Numbered from the stretch's first letter, positions 51,978-61,662 are shown. The stretch: DNA of 64,000 nt from Burkholderia guangdongensis (GCF_013403875.1 NZ_JACBNX010000023.1:1-64000), one strand, 5' to 3'. The notes: generated by a model from the sequence alone, not told the origin. Made by a program: numbers and translations.

Positions 51978-53420
51978 TTACATGGGTTTCTGCGCGCGCA
52001 GTTGCATCGACTTGTATTCGAGATATTCCTCGAGCCCGTAGACGCCGTTCTCGCGGCCGTGCCCCGACTGCTTGTAGCCGCCGAATGGCGCGGCCATGTT
52101 CCACGCGCCGCCGTTGATGTCGACCTGGCCGGTGCGGATCCGGCGGGCGACGCGCATCGCGCGCTCGTCGCTGCCTGCCCAGACCGCGCCGCCGAGCCCG
52201 TACGGCGAATCGTTCGCGATCCGGACCGCGTCGTCCTCGTCGCGATAGGTGATGATCGACAGCACCGGCCCGAAGATCTCCTCCTGAGCGATCGTCGCCT
52301 TCGCATCGACGCGGCCGAACACCGTCGGCTTCACGAAAAAGCCCTTCGCGATCCCGTCCGGCAGGCCGGGGCCGCCGGTGACGAGCTCCGCGCCCTCGTC
52401 GATGCCGCGCTGGATAAAGCTCTGCACGCGCTGCTGCTGCGCGGCCGACGCGAGCGCGCCGAGCCGCGTCGCGTCGAGCCGCGGATCGCCGGCGACGTAC
52501 GCTTCGGCCGCCGCCTTCGCGAGTGCGCGCGCTTCGTCGTAGCGCGACTCGGGCACGAGCATCCGCGTGTGCGCGGAGCAGGTCTGGCCCGCGTTCAGGA
52601 AGCACGCGTTGACCGTGCCCTTGACCGCCGCCGCGAAATCCGCGTCGTCGAGGATCACCGATGCGGACTTGCCGCCGAGCTCGAGCGCAACGCGCTTGAC
52701 GCTCGCCGCGGCGAGCTCCGACACGCGCTTGCCGGCGCGCGTCGAGCCGGTGAACGACACCATGTCGACGTCCGGATCGGTCGCGAGCACTTCGCCGACG
52801 ACGGGCCCGTAACCGCAGACGAGGTTGAACACGCCGGCCGGCAGCCCGGCGTCGTGGATCGCCTCCGCGAGCATGAACGCGTTCAGCGGCGCGATTTCCG
52901 ACGGCTTCAGCACGACGGTGCAGCCGGCCGCGAGCGCGGGTGCGACCTTCAGCGTGATCTGGTTCAGCGGATAGTTCCACGGCGTGATCGCCGCGACGAC
53001 GCCGACCGGCTCGCGCACGACGAGCGAGTTGCCGACCTGCTCGTCGAACGTGAAGGCCTCCGCGTATTTCGCGTACGCGTTCCAGTTGTAGATCGGCGCG
53101 CCGACCTGAATCGCGCGCGACAGCTTGATCGGCATCCCGACCTCGCCCGTGATCGACTGCGCGAGCGCTTCGCTCTTCGCCTGCAGGTTCTCGGCGATCT
53201 TGCGCAGATACGCGGCGCGGGTGGCGGGCGGCGTCGCGGCCCAGCCGTCGAACGCGGCGCGCGCGGCGCGGATCGCGGCCTGCGCGTCGGCCGGCGCGCC
53301 TTCCGGGATCCGGCCGATCACGGCCTCGGTGCCGGAATCGATCACGTCGATCGTGCCGGTGCCGGCCGGCTTCACCCATGCGCCGCCGATGTAGAACTGG
53401 TCGTAGATTTGCATCGTCAT
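51978..53420 (-). CDS. NAD(P)-dependent aldehyde dehydrogenase
   Basis: A 480-residue aldehyde dehydrogenase. The catalytic Cys lies in FLNAGQTCSAHTRMLV and the general-base Glu in RVALELGGKS; the cofactor region contains SFTGSTRAGKRV. The N-terminus MTMQIYDQFYIGGAWVK is similar to medium-chain aldehyde dehydrogenases of broad substrate range. No adjacent pathway gene identifies the substrate. ATG at 53420 is good, with AGGAGACAAAGGAC upstream. Confidence 0.85.
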   Translation of the reverse strand: MTMQIYDQFYIGGAWVKPAGTGTIDVIDSGTEAVIGRIPEGAPADAQAAIRAARAAFDGWAATPPATRAAYLRKIAENLQAKSEALAQSITGEVGMPIKLSRAIQVGAPIYNWNAYAKYAEAFTFDEQVGNSLVVREPVGVVAAITPWNYPLNQITLKVAPALAAGCTVVLKPSEIAPLNAFMLAEAIHDAGLPAGVFNLVCGYGPVVGEVLATDPDVDMVSFTGSTRAGKRVSELAAASVKRVALELGGKSASVILDDADFAAAVKGTVNACFLNAGQTCSAHTRMLVPESRYDEARALAKAAAEAYVAGDPRLDATRLGALASAAQQQRVQSFIQRGIDEGAELVTGGPGLPDGIAKGFFVKPTVFGRVDAKATIAQEEIFGPVLSIITYRDEDDAVRIANDSPYGLGGAVWAGSDERAMRVARRIRTGQVDINGGAWNMAAPFGGYKQSGHGRENGVYGLEEYLEYKSMQLRAQKPM

Positions 53421-53834
53421 GTCCTTTGTCTCCTGTCGATCAGAGCGAGCGCTTCAGCGCTCGCGCCGGACCCATGCACGGCCCTGCGCAACGCGCAAAG
53501 CGGTCGACCGGCGCGCACGCGGCAAAGCGCCGACTCCGGTCCCACACCAAGCCGGGAGCGGACATTTTAGCGAGCCCGCCCGAAGCGTGCCGCGCCGCGC
53601 GCGGCGAACCGGCGCGGCGCGGGATCCGGCACCGGTTTTCGGGCCTCGGGCCTCGGGCCTCGGGGCAGCACGACGCGCCGGGCCTCGCGCGCCCGAGCAC
53701 GCCGCGGCGGGCGATCGATCGGTGGCGGCGCGGATTGCGCGCCGCAGCGCACGGCGTACTATGTCGTACATAATCGGAGTCGAGGCTCGGCGCGCGGCCG
53801 CGCGCCGGACTCCGCGACCTACCTGAGCGCCATC
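53421..53834. other. 414-base intergenic region
   Basis: No credible gene. It contains a stem-loop near 53451-53470 (GCGAGCGC/GCGCTCGC) and three tandem 7-base GGGCCTC units at 53641-53661. The right end (53755-53775) is less GC-rich, with TACTATGTCGTACATAATCG, and may hold the promoter of the following gene. Confidence 0.6.
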
Positions 53835-54200
53835 ATGACCGACGCACATCCCACTCTCAGCTCACGCGAGCGACTGGAGCTGCTCTGCTGGCTCACCTGC
53901 GGCAATCTGGGCGCGTTCTATCTGAACGAATCATGGCCCGATGCGGCGTTCCAGGTGCAGGCCGCGCATCGATGGCTCGACCGCCACCAGCGGCATGCGG
54001 ACTGGCTCTCGATCGCGAAACTGTCCGCGCTCGCGCAGGACATCGCGAAGCGGCACGCGGGGTTCGTCGACGCCGCGTGGGCGCGGGATGCGGTCGAGGA
54101 AATCGTCGACACCGACGATCTGAATCCGGACGCGAAGCTCGTGCAGTGGGTGTTCGACGATTGCTGCAAGGCGCTCGAGGATCATCGGCTGGCGGATTGA
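53835..54200 (+). CDS. Conserved hypothetical protein
   Basis: A 121-residue soluble, acidic, helical protein. LLCWLTCGNLGAFYLNESWP near the N-terminus and WVFDDCCKALEDHRLAD at the end are the most distinctive parts; two neighbouring cysteines and a Trp/His-rich centre are present. I do not recognise a family. It is bounded by a long upstream spacer and a perfect downstream terminator, so it appears monocistronic. Confidence 0.65.
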   Translation: MTDAHPTLSSRERLELLCWLTCGNLGAFYLNESWPDAAFQVQAAHRWLDRHQRHADWLSIAKLSALAQDIAKRHAGFVDAAWARDAVEEIVDTDDLNPDAKLVQWVFDDCCKALEDHRLAD

Positions 54201-54219
54201 CGGCAGGCCGCCAACGGCA

Positions 54220-54255
54220 AAAAGCCCATCCGGCGAACTTCCCGGATGGGCTTTT
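54220..54255. terminator. Intrinsic terminator between convergent genes
   Basis: AAAAGCCCATCCGG pairs with CCGGATGGGCTTTT (54220-54233 with 54242-54255), a 14-bp perfect stem with T-runs on the plus strand and A-runs on the other, so it probably serves both directions. Confidence 0.92.
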
Positions 54256-54289
54256 TTCGAACCGACCGTTCGGGCGGCGCGGGAGACCG

Positions 54290-55882
54290 TCAGGCCTGCC
54301 CTTGGCTCGTCAGGAAATCCTCGTAATTCCCGCCGAAGTCGACGAGCTCGCCGTCGGTCTTCACCTCGATGACCCGGTTCGCGAGCCCGCTGACGAATTC
54401 ACGGTCGTGCGACACGAAGATCAGCGTGCCCTCGAACTTCTCGAGCGCGATCTGCAGCGACTCGATCGACTCCATGTCCATGTGGTTCGTCGGCTCGTCC
54501 ATCAGCAGCACGTTGTGGCGGCCGAGCATCAGCTTGCCCCAGATCATCCGGCCCTTCTCACCGCCCGACAGCACCTTCACCGACTTCCGGATGTCGTCCG
54601 CCGAGAACAGCAGGCGGCCCAGCGTGCCGCGCACCATCGTCTCGTCGTCGCCTTCCTTGCGGTACTGGTCGATCCAGTCCATCAACGTGACGTCGCTCGG
54701 GAATTCCTCGTAGGTGTCCTGCGGCATGTAGCCGACGTTCGCGTTCTCCGCCCACTTCACGGTGCCGTGATCGAGCGTGAGGTTGCCGAGCAGCGAGCGC
54801 AGCAGCGTCGTCTTGCCCGCGCCGTTCTCGCCGATGATCGCGATCCGCTCGCCCGGCTGCACCGACAGGTTGAAGCTCGAGAAGATCGTGCGCTCGTACT
54901 TCTTCGTGATCGCATCCGCGACGACCGCGATGTTGTGCAGCTTCTTCTCGAACTCGAAGCGGATGAACGGGTTCTGCCGCGACGACGGCTTGAATTCCTC
55001 GATCTTGATCTTGTCGATCTGCTTCGCGCGGCTCGTCGCCTGACGCGCCTTCGACTTGTTCGCCGAGAAGCGGCGCACGAAGTCCTGCAGTTCCGCGACG
55101 CGTTCCTTCGCGCGCGTGTTCGCGGCGGCCTGGCGCTCGCGCGCCTGCGCGGACGCGAGCATGTAGTCGTCGTAGTTGCCCGGCCAGACCTTCAGCGTGC
55201 CGAAGTCCATGTCGGCCATGTGCGTGCACACCGCGTTCAGGAAGTGGCGATCGTGCGAGATGATGATCATCGTCGAGTTGTACTGGTTGAGCGTGTCTTC
55301 CAGCCAACGGATCGAGTTGATGTCGAGGTTGTTGGTCGGCTCGTCGAGCAGCAGCACGTCCGGCTTCGAGAACAGCGCCTGCGCGAGCAGCACGCGCAGC
55401 TTCCAGCCCGGCGCGACGTCGCTCATCGGGCCGGTGTGGAATTTCTCCTCGATGCCGATGCCGAGCAGCAGCGCGCCCGCGCGCGCCTCGGCATCGTAGC
55501 CGCCGTATTCGGCGAACTTCGCCTCGAGCTCGGCCGCGTGCATGTAGTCGTCGTCCGTCGCGTCCGGGTTCGCGTAGATCGCGTCGCGCTCGGTCATCGC
55601 GGCCCACATCTCGGTGTGGCCCATCAGCACGACGTCGAGCACGCGCACGTCCTCGTACGCGAACTGGTCCTGGCGCAGCTTGCCGAGGCGGACGTTCGGC
55701 TCGAGCGCGACGTTGCCGCCGCTCGGCTCGAGATCGCTGCCGAGGATCTTCATGAACGTCGACTTGCCGCAGCCGTTCGCGCCGATCAGGCCGTAGCGGT
55801 TGCCCTCGCCGAACTTGACCGAGATGTTCTCGAACAGGGGCTTCGGCCCGAATTGCATCGTGATGTTGGCGGTAGAAAGCAC
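54290..55882 (-). CDS. ybiT: ABC-F family ATPase YbiT
   Basis: A 530-residue soluble twin-ATPase, equal in length to E. coli YbiT. Walker A motifs are GANGCGKST (about residues 37-45) and GENGAGKTT (about 353-361). Signatures are the YbiT-specific VAPGWKLRVLLAQAL in the first half and VLSGGEKGRM in the second. No membrane segments. ABC-F proteins act on the ribosome to modulate translation. GTG at 55882 gives the family N-terminus LSTANITMQFG. Confidence 0.93.
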   Translation of the reverse strand: MLSTANITMQFGPKPLFENISVKFGEGNRYGLIGANGCGKSTFMKILGSDLEPSGGNVALEPNVRLGKLRQDQFAYEDVRVLDVVLMGHTEMWAAMTERDAIYANPDATDDDYMHAAELEAKFAEYGGYDAEARAGALLLGIGIEEKFHTGPMSDVAPGWKLRVLLAQALFSKPDVLLLDEPTNNLDINSIRWLEDTLNQYNSTMIIISHDRHFLNAVCTHMADMDFGTLKVWPGNYDDYMLASAQARERQAAANTRAKERVAELQDFVRRFSANKSKARQATSRAKQIDKIKIEEFKPSSRQNPFIRFEFEKKLHNIAVVADAITKKYERTIFSSFNLSVQPGERIAIIGENGAGKTTLLRSLLGNLTLDHGTVKWAENANVGYMPQDTYEEFPSDVTLMDWIDQYRKEGDDETMVRGTLGRLLFSADDIRKSVKVLSGGEKGRMIWGKLMLGRHNVLLMDEPTNHMDMESIESLQIALEKFEGTLIFVSHDREFVSGLANRVIEVKTDGELVDFGGNYEDFLTSQGQA

Positions 55883-55958
55883 GGCTGATCCAGAAAATGA
55901 GAGGGTGATCGACGGTAAACCCAATATTTTAACAGGAGTCGGTGAAACTCTGCCCGCG

Positions 55959-58172
55959 TCACTTCACGGCCCTGGCCGCCGCGATCGTCTTCGCCGGTGC
56001 CTGGGCCTGCGCGAACAGCTGCGCGCACGGCACGTCCTTCGTGTTGCTCGGCGCGATCAGCGGAATCAGTGCCGCGAACGGGTTGATCAGCCCGAGCCCG
56101 ATCATCGCGCCCGCGCGCAGCGCGAGCGCGCCCGCGTCGACGCCGACGTCCGGATTCTTGAACGTGCCCTTCACGTACAGCGGCGAGCGCAGCGAAAAGA
56201 TCCGGAAGCCCTTCGTATGCGGATGGACCTTCAGGTTCATCGATTCGTCGCGTAGGCTCACGGTACCATCGACGTTGATCAGCGCGTCGTCGGTGTCGAG
56301 CGCGAACACCTTCGAATCGAGCAGCCCGTTGTTCGCCTGGAAATCGACCGCCGCGCAGTTGATCTGCACGTCCTTGCCGCCGAACAGCTTCTCGTAGACG
56401 ACGTTCGCGACGTTCAGCCCCGCCGCCTCCATCAGCAACCGGCTGATCGCGCCGTTCGTGACGACCGCCTTCACCTGGCCGGTCGCGGTCGCCGCGAGCG
56501 CGGCCGGCGAATTGCCGGTCGCCGACAGCGCCGCGTCACCGTTGATCTCGCCGAGCGCCGACTGCATCACCTTCTGCGACGGGAACAGCTGCTTGAGCTT
56601 CAGGTGCCGCGCGGCGATCGTGAAGCGCCCCTTGAGCGGCGCGCCGCTGCCGTCGAGATGCGCGGTCGTCGCGAGCGAGCCGCCCGCGACGCCGAACGTC
56701 AGCGGCTCGAGCGACAGCACGCCGTCCTGCATCACGACGTGCGTGTACAGATTCGTGATCGGCAGATCGGTGCTCTTGATCAGCTTGCGGCCGGTGAACT
56801 TCACGTCGACGTCGATCGCGCGCCAGCGGTCGGTGCGGAACGTCTCGATCGGCAGCACGCGGCCCGGCGGCTGATGCGTGGTGTCGCCGCGCTGCGCCTT
56901 GCTCGCGGCCGTGTCCGCGCCGATCACCGGCGCGAGGTCGGAGAACCGCAGCAGGTTCGACACGAGCTCGCCGGACAGCTGCGGGCGCGGCGCGCGCTGC
57001 TCGTACGCGAGCGTGCCGGACAGGTCGCTGCCGCCGACGCGGCCGTTGAAGTTCTCGTAGCGGAACGTGCTCGCGTGGCGCTTGAAGTTGCCGATCAGGC
57101 GCCCTTCGGTCGCGTACGGCGGCGTGTCGGGCAGCGTGATGCCGGTCAGCGCGTACAGATGCGCCATCGTCGAGCCCTGCAGCCACAGGCGCAGGTCGAG
57201 CGCGGCGAGATGGGTCGGGTCGGTCAGCGTGCCGACGATCGCGAGCCGCGTGTCGCCGGCCTTCACGTCGGCCTGCAGCGGGAACGACCGCGACGCGTCC
57301 TGCAGCGCGAGCACGCCGCCGAGCTTGCCGGTGCCGCTGATCGGCACATTCTTGTAGCGGCCGTCGACCTTGAGCCCGAACGCGTACGCGGGGCCGGACA
57401 CGGCCGGCTGCGCGGCCGCGCCGGCGCTTGCGCCAGATGCCGTTGCCGTCGTGGTGGAAGCAGCCGCCCCGGACGCATCCGACGCCGCCTCCGCAGTCGC
57501 CTTCCGGTTCAGTTGCGCGGCGCCGCGCTTGCCGACACGCTGCGCGGACGCGGCGCGCGACGTCGCCTCCTGCTCCTTGAGCACGTCGCCGAGCGGGATC
57601 GGCTGGCCGAGCGTGTCGATCGCGACCGTCAGGTCGGCGTGGGTCATCGCGTCGCGATAGGTGACGGCGCCTTTCGCGAAGCCGAAGCTTTCGAGCTTCA
57701 CCTTCCATGGCGACGGCTGCGACGATTGCTTGAACTGGAAGGTCCACGTATTGCGGCCGTCGGCGAGCCGCTCGAGGTCGACGGCCGGATTGACGATATC
57801 GATCGACGGGATCACGATCTCGTGCGCGACGAGCGGCAGCACCGCGAGGTCGAAATGCGCGGCATCGAGCGTGACGAACTGCGGCGTTTTCGCCCAGTCC
57901 GGGTTGCCGATCGCGATCTGCGTCGCGGAGAAGCTCGGCCACGGCACCCATGCGCGCCAGCCGGTTTCGCCGTCGGGGCGCCGCCAGCCGACCTTCAGAT
58001 CGCCGTTGATCGCGAACGGACGGCCGAGCGCCCCGCTCACCTGTTCGTTGACCCACGGCTTCGCGTGGTTCCAGTCGAACGTGAAGATGAAGACCCCGGC
58101 CGCCGCGATCGCGACCGCGACGATGCCGACGATCCATGCAGCCGATTTGCCGATGGCTCGGAGAAGCGTCAT
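55959..58172 (-). CDS. AsmA family protein
   Basis: A 737-residue protein anchored by an N-terminal membrane segment (SAAWIVGIVAVAIAAAGVFIFTF). The large periplasmic part carries AsmA-type repeats (RPFAINGDLKVGW, PWPSFSATQIAIGNPDWAKT), an Ala/Ser/Thr-rich insert about 250-290, and a C-terminal AsmA_2-like region (RLLMEAAGLNVANVV). AsmA-like proteins help transfer lipids to the outer membrane. ATG at 58172 follows GAACGGAAC-type sequence. Confidence 0.85.
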   Translation of the reverse strand: MTLLRAIGKSAAWIVGIVAVAIAAAGVFIFTFDWNHAKPWVNEQVSGALGRPFAINGDLKVGWRRPDGETGWRAWVPWPSFSATQIAIGNPDWAKTPQFVTLDAAHFDLAVLPLVAHEIVIPSIDIVNPAVDLERLADGRNTWTFQFKQSSQPSPWKVKLESFGFAKGAVTYRDAMTHADLTVAIDTLGQPIPLGDVLKEQEATSRAASAQRVGKRGAAQLNRKATAEAASDASGAAASTTTATASGASAGAAAQPAVSGPAYAFGLKVDGRYKNVPISGTGKLGGVLALQDASRSFPLQADVKAGDTRLAIVGTLTDPTHLAALDLRLWLQGSTMAHLYALTGITLPDTPPYATEGRLIGNFKRHASTFRYENFNGRVGGSDLSGTLAYEQRAPRPQLSGELVSNLLRFSDLAPVIGADTAASKAQRGDTTHQPPGRVLPIETFRTDRWRAIDVDVKFTGRKLIKSTDLPITNLYTHVVMQDGVLSLEPLTFGVAGGSLATTAHLDGSGAPLKGRFTIAARHLKLKQLFPSQKVMQSALGEINGDAALSATGNSPAALAATATGQVKAVVTNGAISRLLMEAAGLNVANVVYEKLFGGKDVQINCAAVDFQANNGLLDSKVFALDTDDALINVDGTVSLRDESMNLKVHPHTKGFRIFSLRSPLYVKGTFKNPDVGVDAGALALRAGAMIGLGLINPFAALIPLIAPSNTKDVPCAQLFAQAQAPAKTIAAARAVK

Positions 58173-58326
58173 GGCGGTTCCGTTGTTGTTCTGAATACCC
58201 GACGCGCCGGCGAATGCGCACGACGGTAACGGCACGCGACGCCCGCGCAAACGGGACACTCGTTATTATGGCGCACGGGGCCGCATCCCCCGACGCCATT
58301 AACGCTTTTTTTCATATATTTACGCA

Positions 58327-59034
58327 ATGTCAGCTTTCGGCCTGATCGACGCGCAGCGCATCACCCGCCGCGACGCGAAGAGCGGCAAGACCCTGCTCGC
58401 CCCAACCGATTTCAGCCTGCTCGCTGGCATGCGCGTTGCTGTGATGGGGCCTTCCGGATCCGGCAAGAGCGTGCTGCTGCGCGCGCTCGCGCTGCTCGAT
58501 CCGCTCGACGGGGGGCAGGTGCTGTGGCACGGCCAGCGAATCCGGCGTTCGGCGATTCCGCGCTACCGGCGCCACGTCGCCTATGTGCGCCAGCGGCCCG
58601 CACCGGCGGACGGCACCGTCGAATCGCTGCTGCGCTATCCGTACGCGCTCGCCGTCTATCGCGACCTGCGATTCGACCGCACACGCGCCGCTCAGCTCGC
58701 CGCGCGCGCGGGCCGCGGCGACGACTTCCTCGACAAGCGCGCGAGCGAGCTGTCCGGCGGCGAGGCGCAGATCGCCGCGCTGCTGCGTGTGCTGCTACTC
58801 GATCCGGACGCGCTGCTGCTCGACGAGCCGACGTCCGCGCTCGATCCCGAGTCGACGCGCGCGATCGAGGCGCTCGTCGGCGCGTGGTACGACGCGGCGC
58901 CCGATGCGCGCGCAACCATGTGGATCTCGCACGATCCCGCGCAGGCCGCGCGGATCGGCACGACGCGGCTGACGATGCGCGCCGGCGTGCTCGACGCCGC
59001 GCCCGCGGCGCCCGCCGCGGAGGTCGCACGATGA
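58327..59034 (+). CDS. fetA: ABC exporter ATP-binding protein, FetA/YbbL-like
   Basis: A 235-residue ATPase. Walker A is GPSGSGKSVLLRAL, signature LSGGEAQIAALLRV, Walker B LLLDEPTSALDPES. It matches the short FetA-type subunits. In E. coli FetAB exports iron and confers resistance to peroxide stress. The stop overlaps the fetB ATG (ATGA). Divergent from the AsmA gene, with an AT-rich spacer (58300-58326). Confidence 0.85.
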   Translation: MSAFGLIDAQRITRRDAKSGKTLLAPTDFSLLAGMRVAVMGPSGSGKSVLLRALALLDPLDGGQVLWHGQRIRRSAIPRYRRHVAYVRQRPAPADGTVESLLRYPYALAVYRDLRFDRTRAAQLAARAGRGDDFLDKRASELSGGEAQIAALLRVLLLDPDALLLDEPTSALDPESTRAIEALVGAWYDAAPDARATMWISHDPAQAARIGTTRLTMRAGVLDAAPAAPAAEVAR

Positions 59035-59834
59035 GCCCGGCGCTGCAGGATCTGAGCCTCGTCGACGTCGGGATCGCGGCGGCGCTCGTCGCGGTCAACG
59101 GCGCGATCTCGGCCGCGTTGTCGCTCGGGCTCGGACGCAAGCTCGCGCTCGCGGCGGTGCGCACCGTCGTGCAGCTGCTCGCGATCGGCTACGTGCTCGG
59201 CTGGGTGTTCGGCCATCCGCACTGGACCATCGTGCTGCCGCTCGCCGCGCTGATGACGCTGATCGCCGGCTTCGCGGGCGCCGGGCGCGGCAAGCACACG
59301 TATGCGGGACAGCGCGCAGACAGCATCGTGTCGATCTGGGTCAGCGGCTGGTTCGTCGCGGCGGTCGGCCTGTTCGTCGTGATCCGTATCCATCCGTGGT
59401 ATGCGCCGCAGTACGCGATCCCGATTCTCGGGATGATCCTCGGCAACACGCTGACCGGCGTGTCGCTCGGCGTCGAGCGGATGACCGAGGAGCTGACCGC
59501 GCGCCGCGACCGCGTCGAGACCGCGCTCGCGCTCGGCGCGACGCGCTGGGAAGCCGCGCAGGACGCCGCGCGCCAGGCGGTGCGCGCCGGCATGGTGCCG
59601 ACGCTGAACCAGATGGCCGTCGTCGGCGTCGTGAGCCTGCCGGGGATGATGACCGGCCAGGTGCTGGCGGGACAATCGCCGCTGCAGGCGGTCCGCTACC
59701 AGATCGTGATCATGTTCCTGATCGCCGCGGCGTCCGCGCTCGGCACGGTCGGCGCCGTGCTGCTCACTTACCGCAAGCTGTTCTCGGCCGAGCATCGCTT
59801 CCTCGCATCGCGTCTCGAGGAGCGCGCGCATTGA
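59031..59834 (+). CDS. fetB: ABC exporter permease, FetB/YbbM-like
   Basis: A 267-residue permease with about seven membrane segments. RKLALAAVRTVVQLLAIGYVLG, MILGNTLTGVSLGVERM and VVGVVSLPGMMTGQVLAG are FetB signatures. It forms the transmembrane part of the FetAB exporter. Start is set by the four-base overlap with fetA. Confidence 0.88.
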   Translation: MSPALQDLSLVDVGIAAALVAVNGAISAALSLGLGRKLALAAVRTVVQLLAIGYVLGWVFGHPHWTIVLPLAALMTLIAGFAGAGRGKHTYAGQRADSIVSIWVSGWFVAAVGLFVVIRIHPWYAPQYAIPILGMILGNTLTGVSLGVERMTEELTARRDRVETALALGATRWEAAQDAARQAVRAGMVPTLNQMAVVGVVSLPGMMTGQVLAGQSPLQAVRYQIVIMFLIAAASALGTVGAVLLTYRKLFSAEHRFLASRLEERAH

Positions 59835-59888
59835 TGCGCGGATGACGGCGGGCGGGCGTCGCGCTCATCACGCGCGGCGCCCGCACCC

Positions 59889-60443
59889 TCAACGCTTGAT
59901 CGACACCGTGACCTTCGTGCCGTCGCTCATCGTGACCGTCTTCGCGCCGCCGTTGACCGGCATCGACAGCCACTTGACCTGGCTCACGATCACCGGATTC
60001 GGACATTGCAGCGACTTGCCGCCCGCCGTCACGTTGCGCGTGCCCTGCGGCGCCGAGGCCTGGAAACTCATCTGCACCTTCGCGATGCCCCTGCTGTCGA
60101 TCGCCGGCGCGAGCCGGACCTGCGTCTGCCGGACCATCGCGCCGTTCTCGTCGCGCGGCAGCGAGTCGGCCTGCGGGCAGCCATCCGGCATCGCGACCGC
60201 GCCGTCCGGCGGCACGGACTTCCAGCTGAAGTCGTCGGTCTCGCCCGAGCGGATCTTGCGCGTCTCCTGCGCGTCGCCGAACAGCTTCGACTCGATCTTG
60301 ACCGTGTAGTCGAGCTGGCCGGTGCCGCCGCCTCTCAGGCTGCCCTTGACCGGTGGTGCCGCCACCGCGCTCGCGCTGAAGCACGCCGCCGCGAACGCGA
60401 CGGACAACGGAACGGCGACCGACATCATGCTGCGTGGGCCCAT
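59889..60443 (-). CDS. Secreted protein of unknown function
   Basis: A 184-residue exported protein. Signal peptide about 1-28 (VPLSVAFAAACFSASAVAAP). The mature part begins with a Gly-rich KGSLRGGGTGQLDYTVKIESK and includes beta-strand-rich stretches and two cysteines (DGCPQ, LQCPN) that could form a disulfide. It may belong to a Burkholderia-centred family such as DUF6013, which I cannot check. AAGGAGG precedes the ATG. Confidence 0.65.
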   Translation of the reverse strand: MGPRSMMSVAVPLSVAFAAACFSASAVAAPPVKGSLRGGGTGQLDYTVKIESKLFGDAQETRKIRSGETDDFSWKSVPPDGAVAMPDGCPQADSLPRDENGAMVRQTQVRLAPAIDSRGIAKVQMSFQASAPQGTRNVTAGGKSLQCPNPVIVSQVKWLSMPVNGGAKTVTMSDGTKVTVSIKR

Positions 60444-60618
60444 GCTGACCTCCTTATGATGGGGCGGCGACCGCGCGCCGCCCGGTTATCGATGCATGAC
60501 TCATGTCAGTCTAATCCCAAGCGGCGCACTGTGCTTCGTGCGTGCATCGGGTGTTACCCCGCTTGCGTTCGCGGCGCACTAGCATTCCGCGCGGCCGACC
60601 GCGCAGCATCTGGCCGCG

Positions 60619-60688
60619 CCGCACCTCTTCAGCCGCACCTGGCCGGCCACACCGCGCCCGCCGCACCTCGCCGGCCGCACCTCGCCGG
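60619..60688. repeat. Five 14-bp tandem repeats upstream of serB
   Basis: Five consecutive 14-base units, CCGCACCTCGCCGG and variants, fill 60619-60688. The last two are perfect copies. The array ends five bases before the -35 element of serB. The remainder of the 332-base gap (60444-60775) has no gene. Confidence 0.85.
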
Positions 60689-60693
60689 CCGCC

Positions 60694-60723
60694 TTCGATC
60701 CCCTCGGGCCGACCGGCTACAAT
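60694..60723 (+). promoter_or_regulatory. serB promoter
   Basis: TTCGAT (60694-60699) and TACAAT (60718-60723) are 18 bases apart, 53 bases before the serB ATG. TACAAT is a strong -10 match; the -35 is weak. Confidence 0.5.
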
Positions 60724-60775
60724 GTCGCGTTTGCCGCCCGGCGGCGGCCCGTTCGCTTCCCCCGATCCCTCAGCA

Positions 60776-61621
60776 ATGACCACGAACCTCGTCATCCAGA
60801 GCGTCGCGCCGATCGCCGACGCGCACCGCAAACCGCTGCTCGCGCTCGCGCGCGGCGCCCGCATCGTGCCGATCGACGAGCACGCGCTGCGCATCGACGC
60901 GGCCGAACCGGCGCAGCGGCCCGACATCGCCGTCTACTGCGGCGCGCATGCGCTCGATTACGCGTTCGTCGACGCCGGACGCGCGCTCGGCGACTTCGGG
61001 CTCGTCGTGATGGACATGGATTCGACGCTCATCACGATCGAGTGCATCGACGAGATCGCCGATTTCTGCGGACTCAAGGCCGAGGTCGCGGCGATCACCG
61101 AGGCGTCGATGCGCGGCGAGATCCGCGATTTCAATGAAAGCCTGACGCGCCGCGTCGCGCTGCTCGCCGGGCTCGACGCGAGCGCGCTCGAGCGCGTGTA
61201 CGACGAGCGGCTGCGGCTGTCGCCGGGCGCGGAAACGATGCTCGCCGGCGCGAAGGCGGCCGGCCTGAAGACGCTGCTCGTGTCGGGCGGCTTCACGTTC
61301 TTCACCGAGCGGCTGAAGGCGCGCCTCGGCCTCGACTTCACGCACGCGAACACGCTCGAGATCGTCGACGGCAAGCTGACCGGCAAAGTGATCGGCGAAA
61401 TCGTCAACGCCGACGTGAAGGCGCGCACGCTGCGCGACACCTGCGCGGCGCTCGGCCTCGCGCCGGAGCGCGCGATCGCGATGGGCGACGGGTCGAACGA
61501 TCTGAAGATGATGGCGGCAGCCGGCCTGTCGGTCGCGTTTCACGCGAAGCCCGTCGTGCGCGACGCGGCGAGCGTCGCGTTCGATCACGTTGGCCTGGAC
61601 GGGCTGCTGCGCCTGTTCTGA
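60776..61621 (+). CDS. serB: Phosphoserine phosphatase SerB
   Basis: A 281-residue HAD-superfamily phosphatase, the last step of serine synthesis. Catalytic DMDSTLITIECIDEIADFCG holds the nucleophile Asp and acid/base Asp in DxDxT, motif II is LLVSGGFTFF, motif III is around TGKVIGEIV, and motif IV MGDGSNDLKMM. An N-terminal 80-residue ACT-like portion precedes the HAD fold. The ATG at 60776 fits this length. Confidence 0.95.
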   Translation: MTTNLVIQSVAPIADAHRKPLLALARGARIVPIDEHALRIDAAEPAQRPDIAVYCGAHALDYAFVDAGRALGDFGLVVMDMDSTLITIECIDEIADFCGLKAEVAAITEASMRGEIRDFNESLTRRVALLAGLDASALERVYDERLRLSPGAETMLAGAKAAGLKTLLVSGGFTFFTERLKARLGLDFTHANTLEIVDGKLTGKVIGEIVNADVKARTLRDTCAALGLAPERAIAMGDGSNDLKMMAAAGLSVAFHAKPVVRDAASVAFDHVGLDGLLRLF

Positions 61622-61629
61622 CCGACGCC

Positions 61630-61662
61630 GGCAATCAATCGGCAATCAATCGGGAATCAATC
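61630..61662. repeat. Three 11-bp tandem repeats after serB
   Basis: GGCAATCAATC occurs at 61630-61640 and 61641-61651, and GGGAATCAATC at 61652-61662, starting nine bases after the serB stop. Confidence 0.85.
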
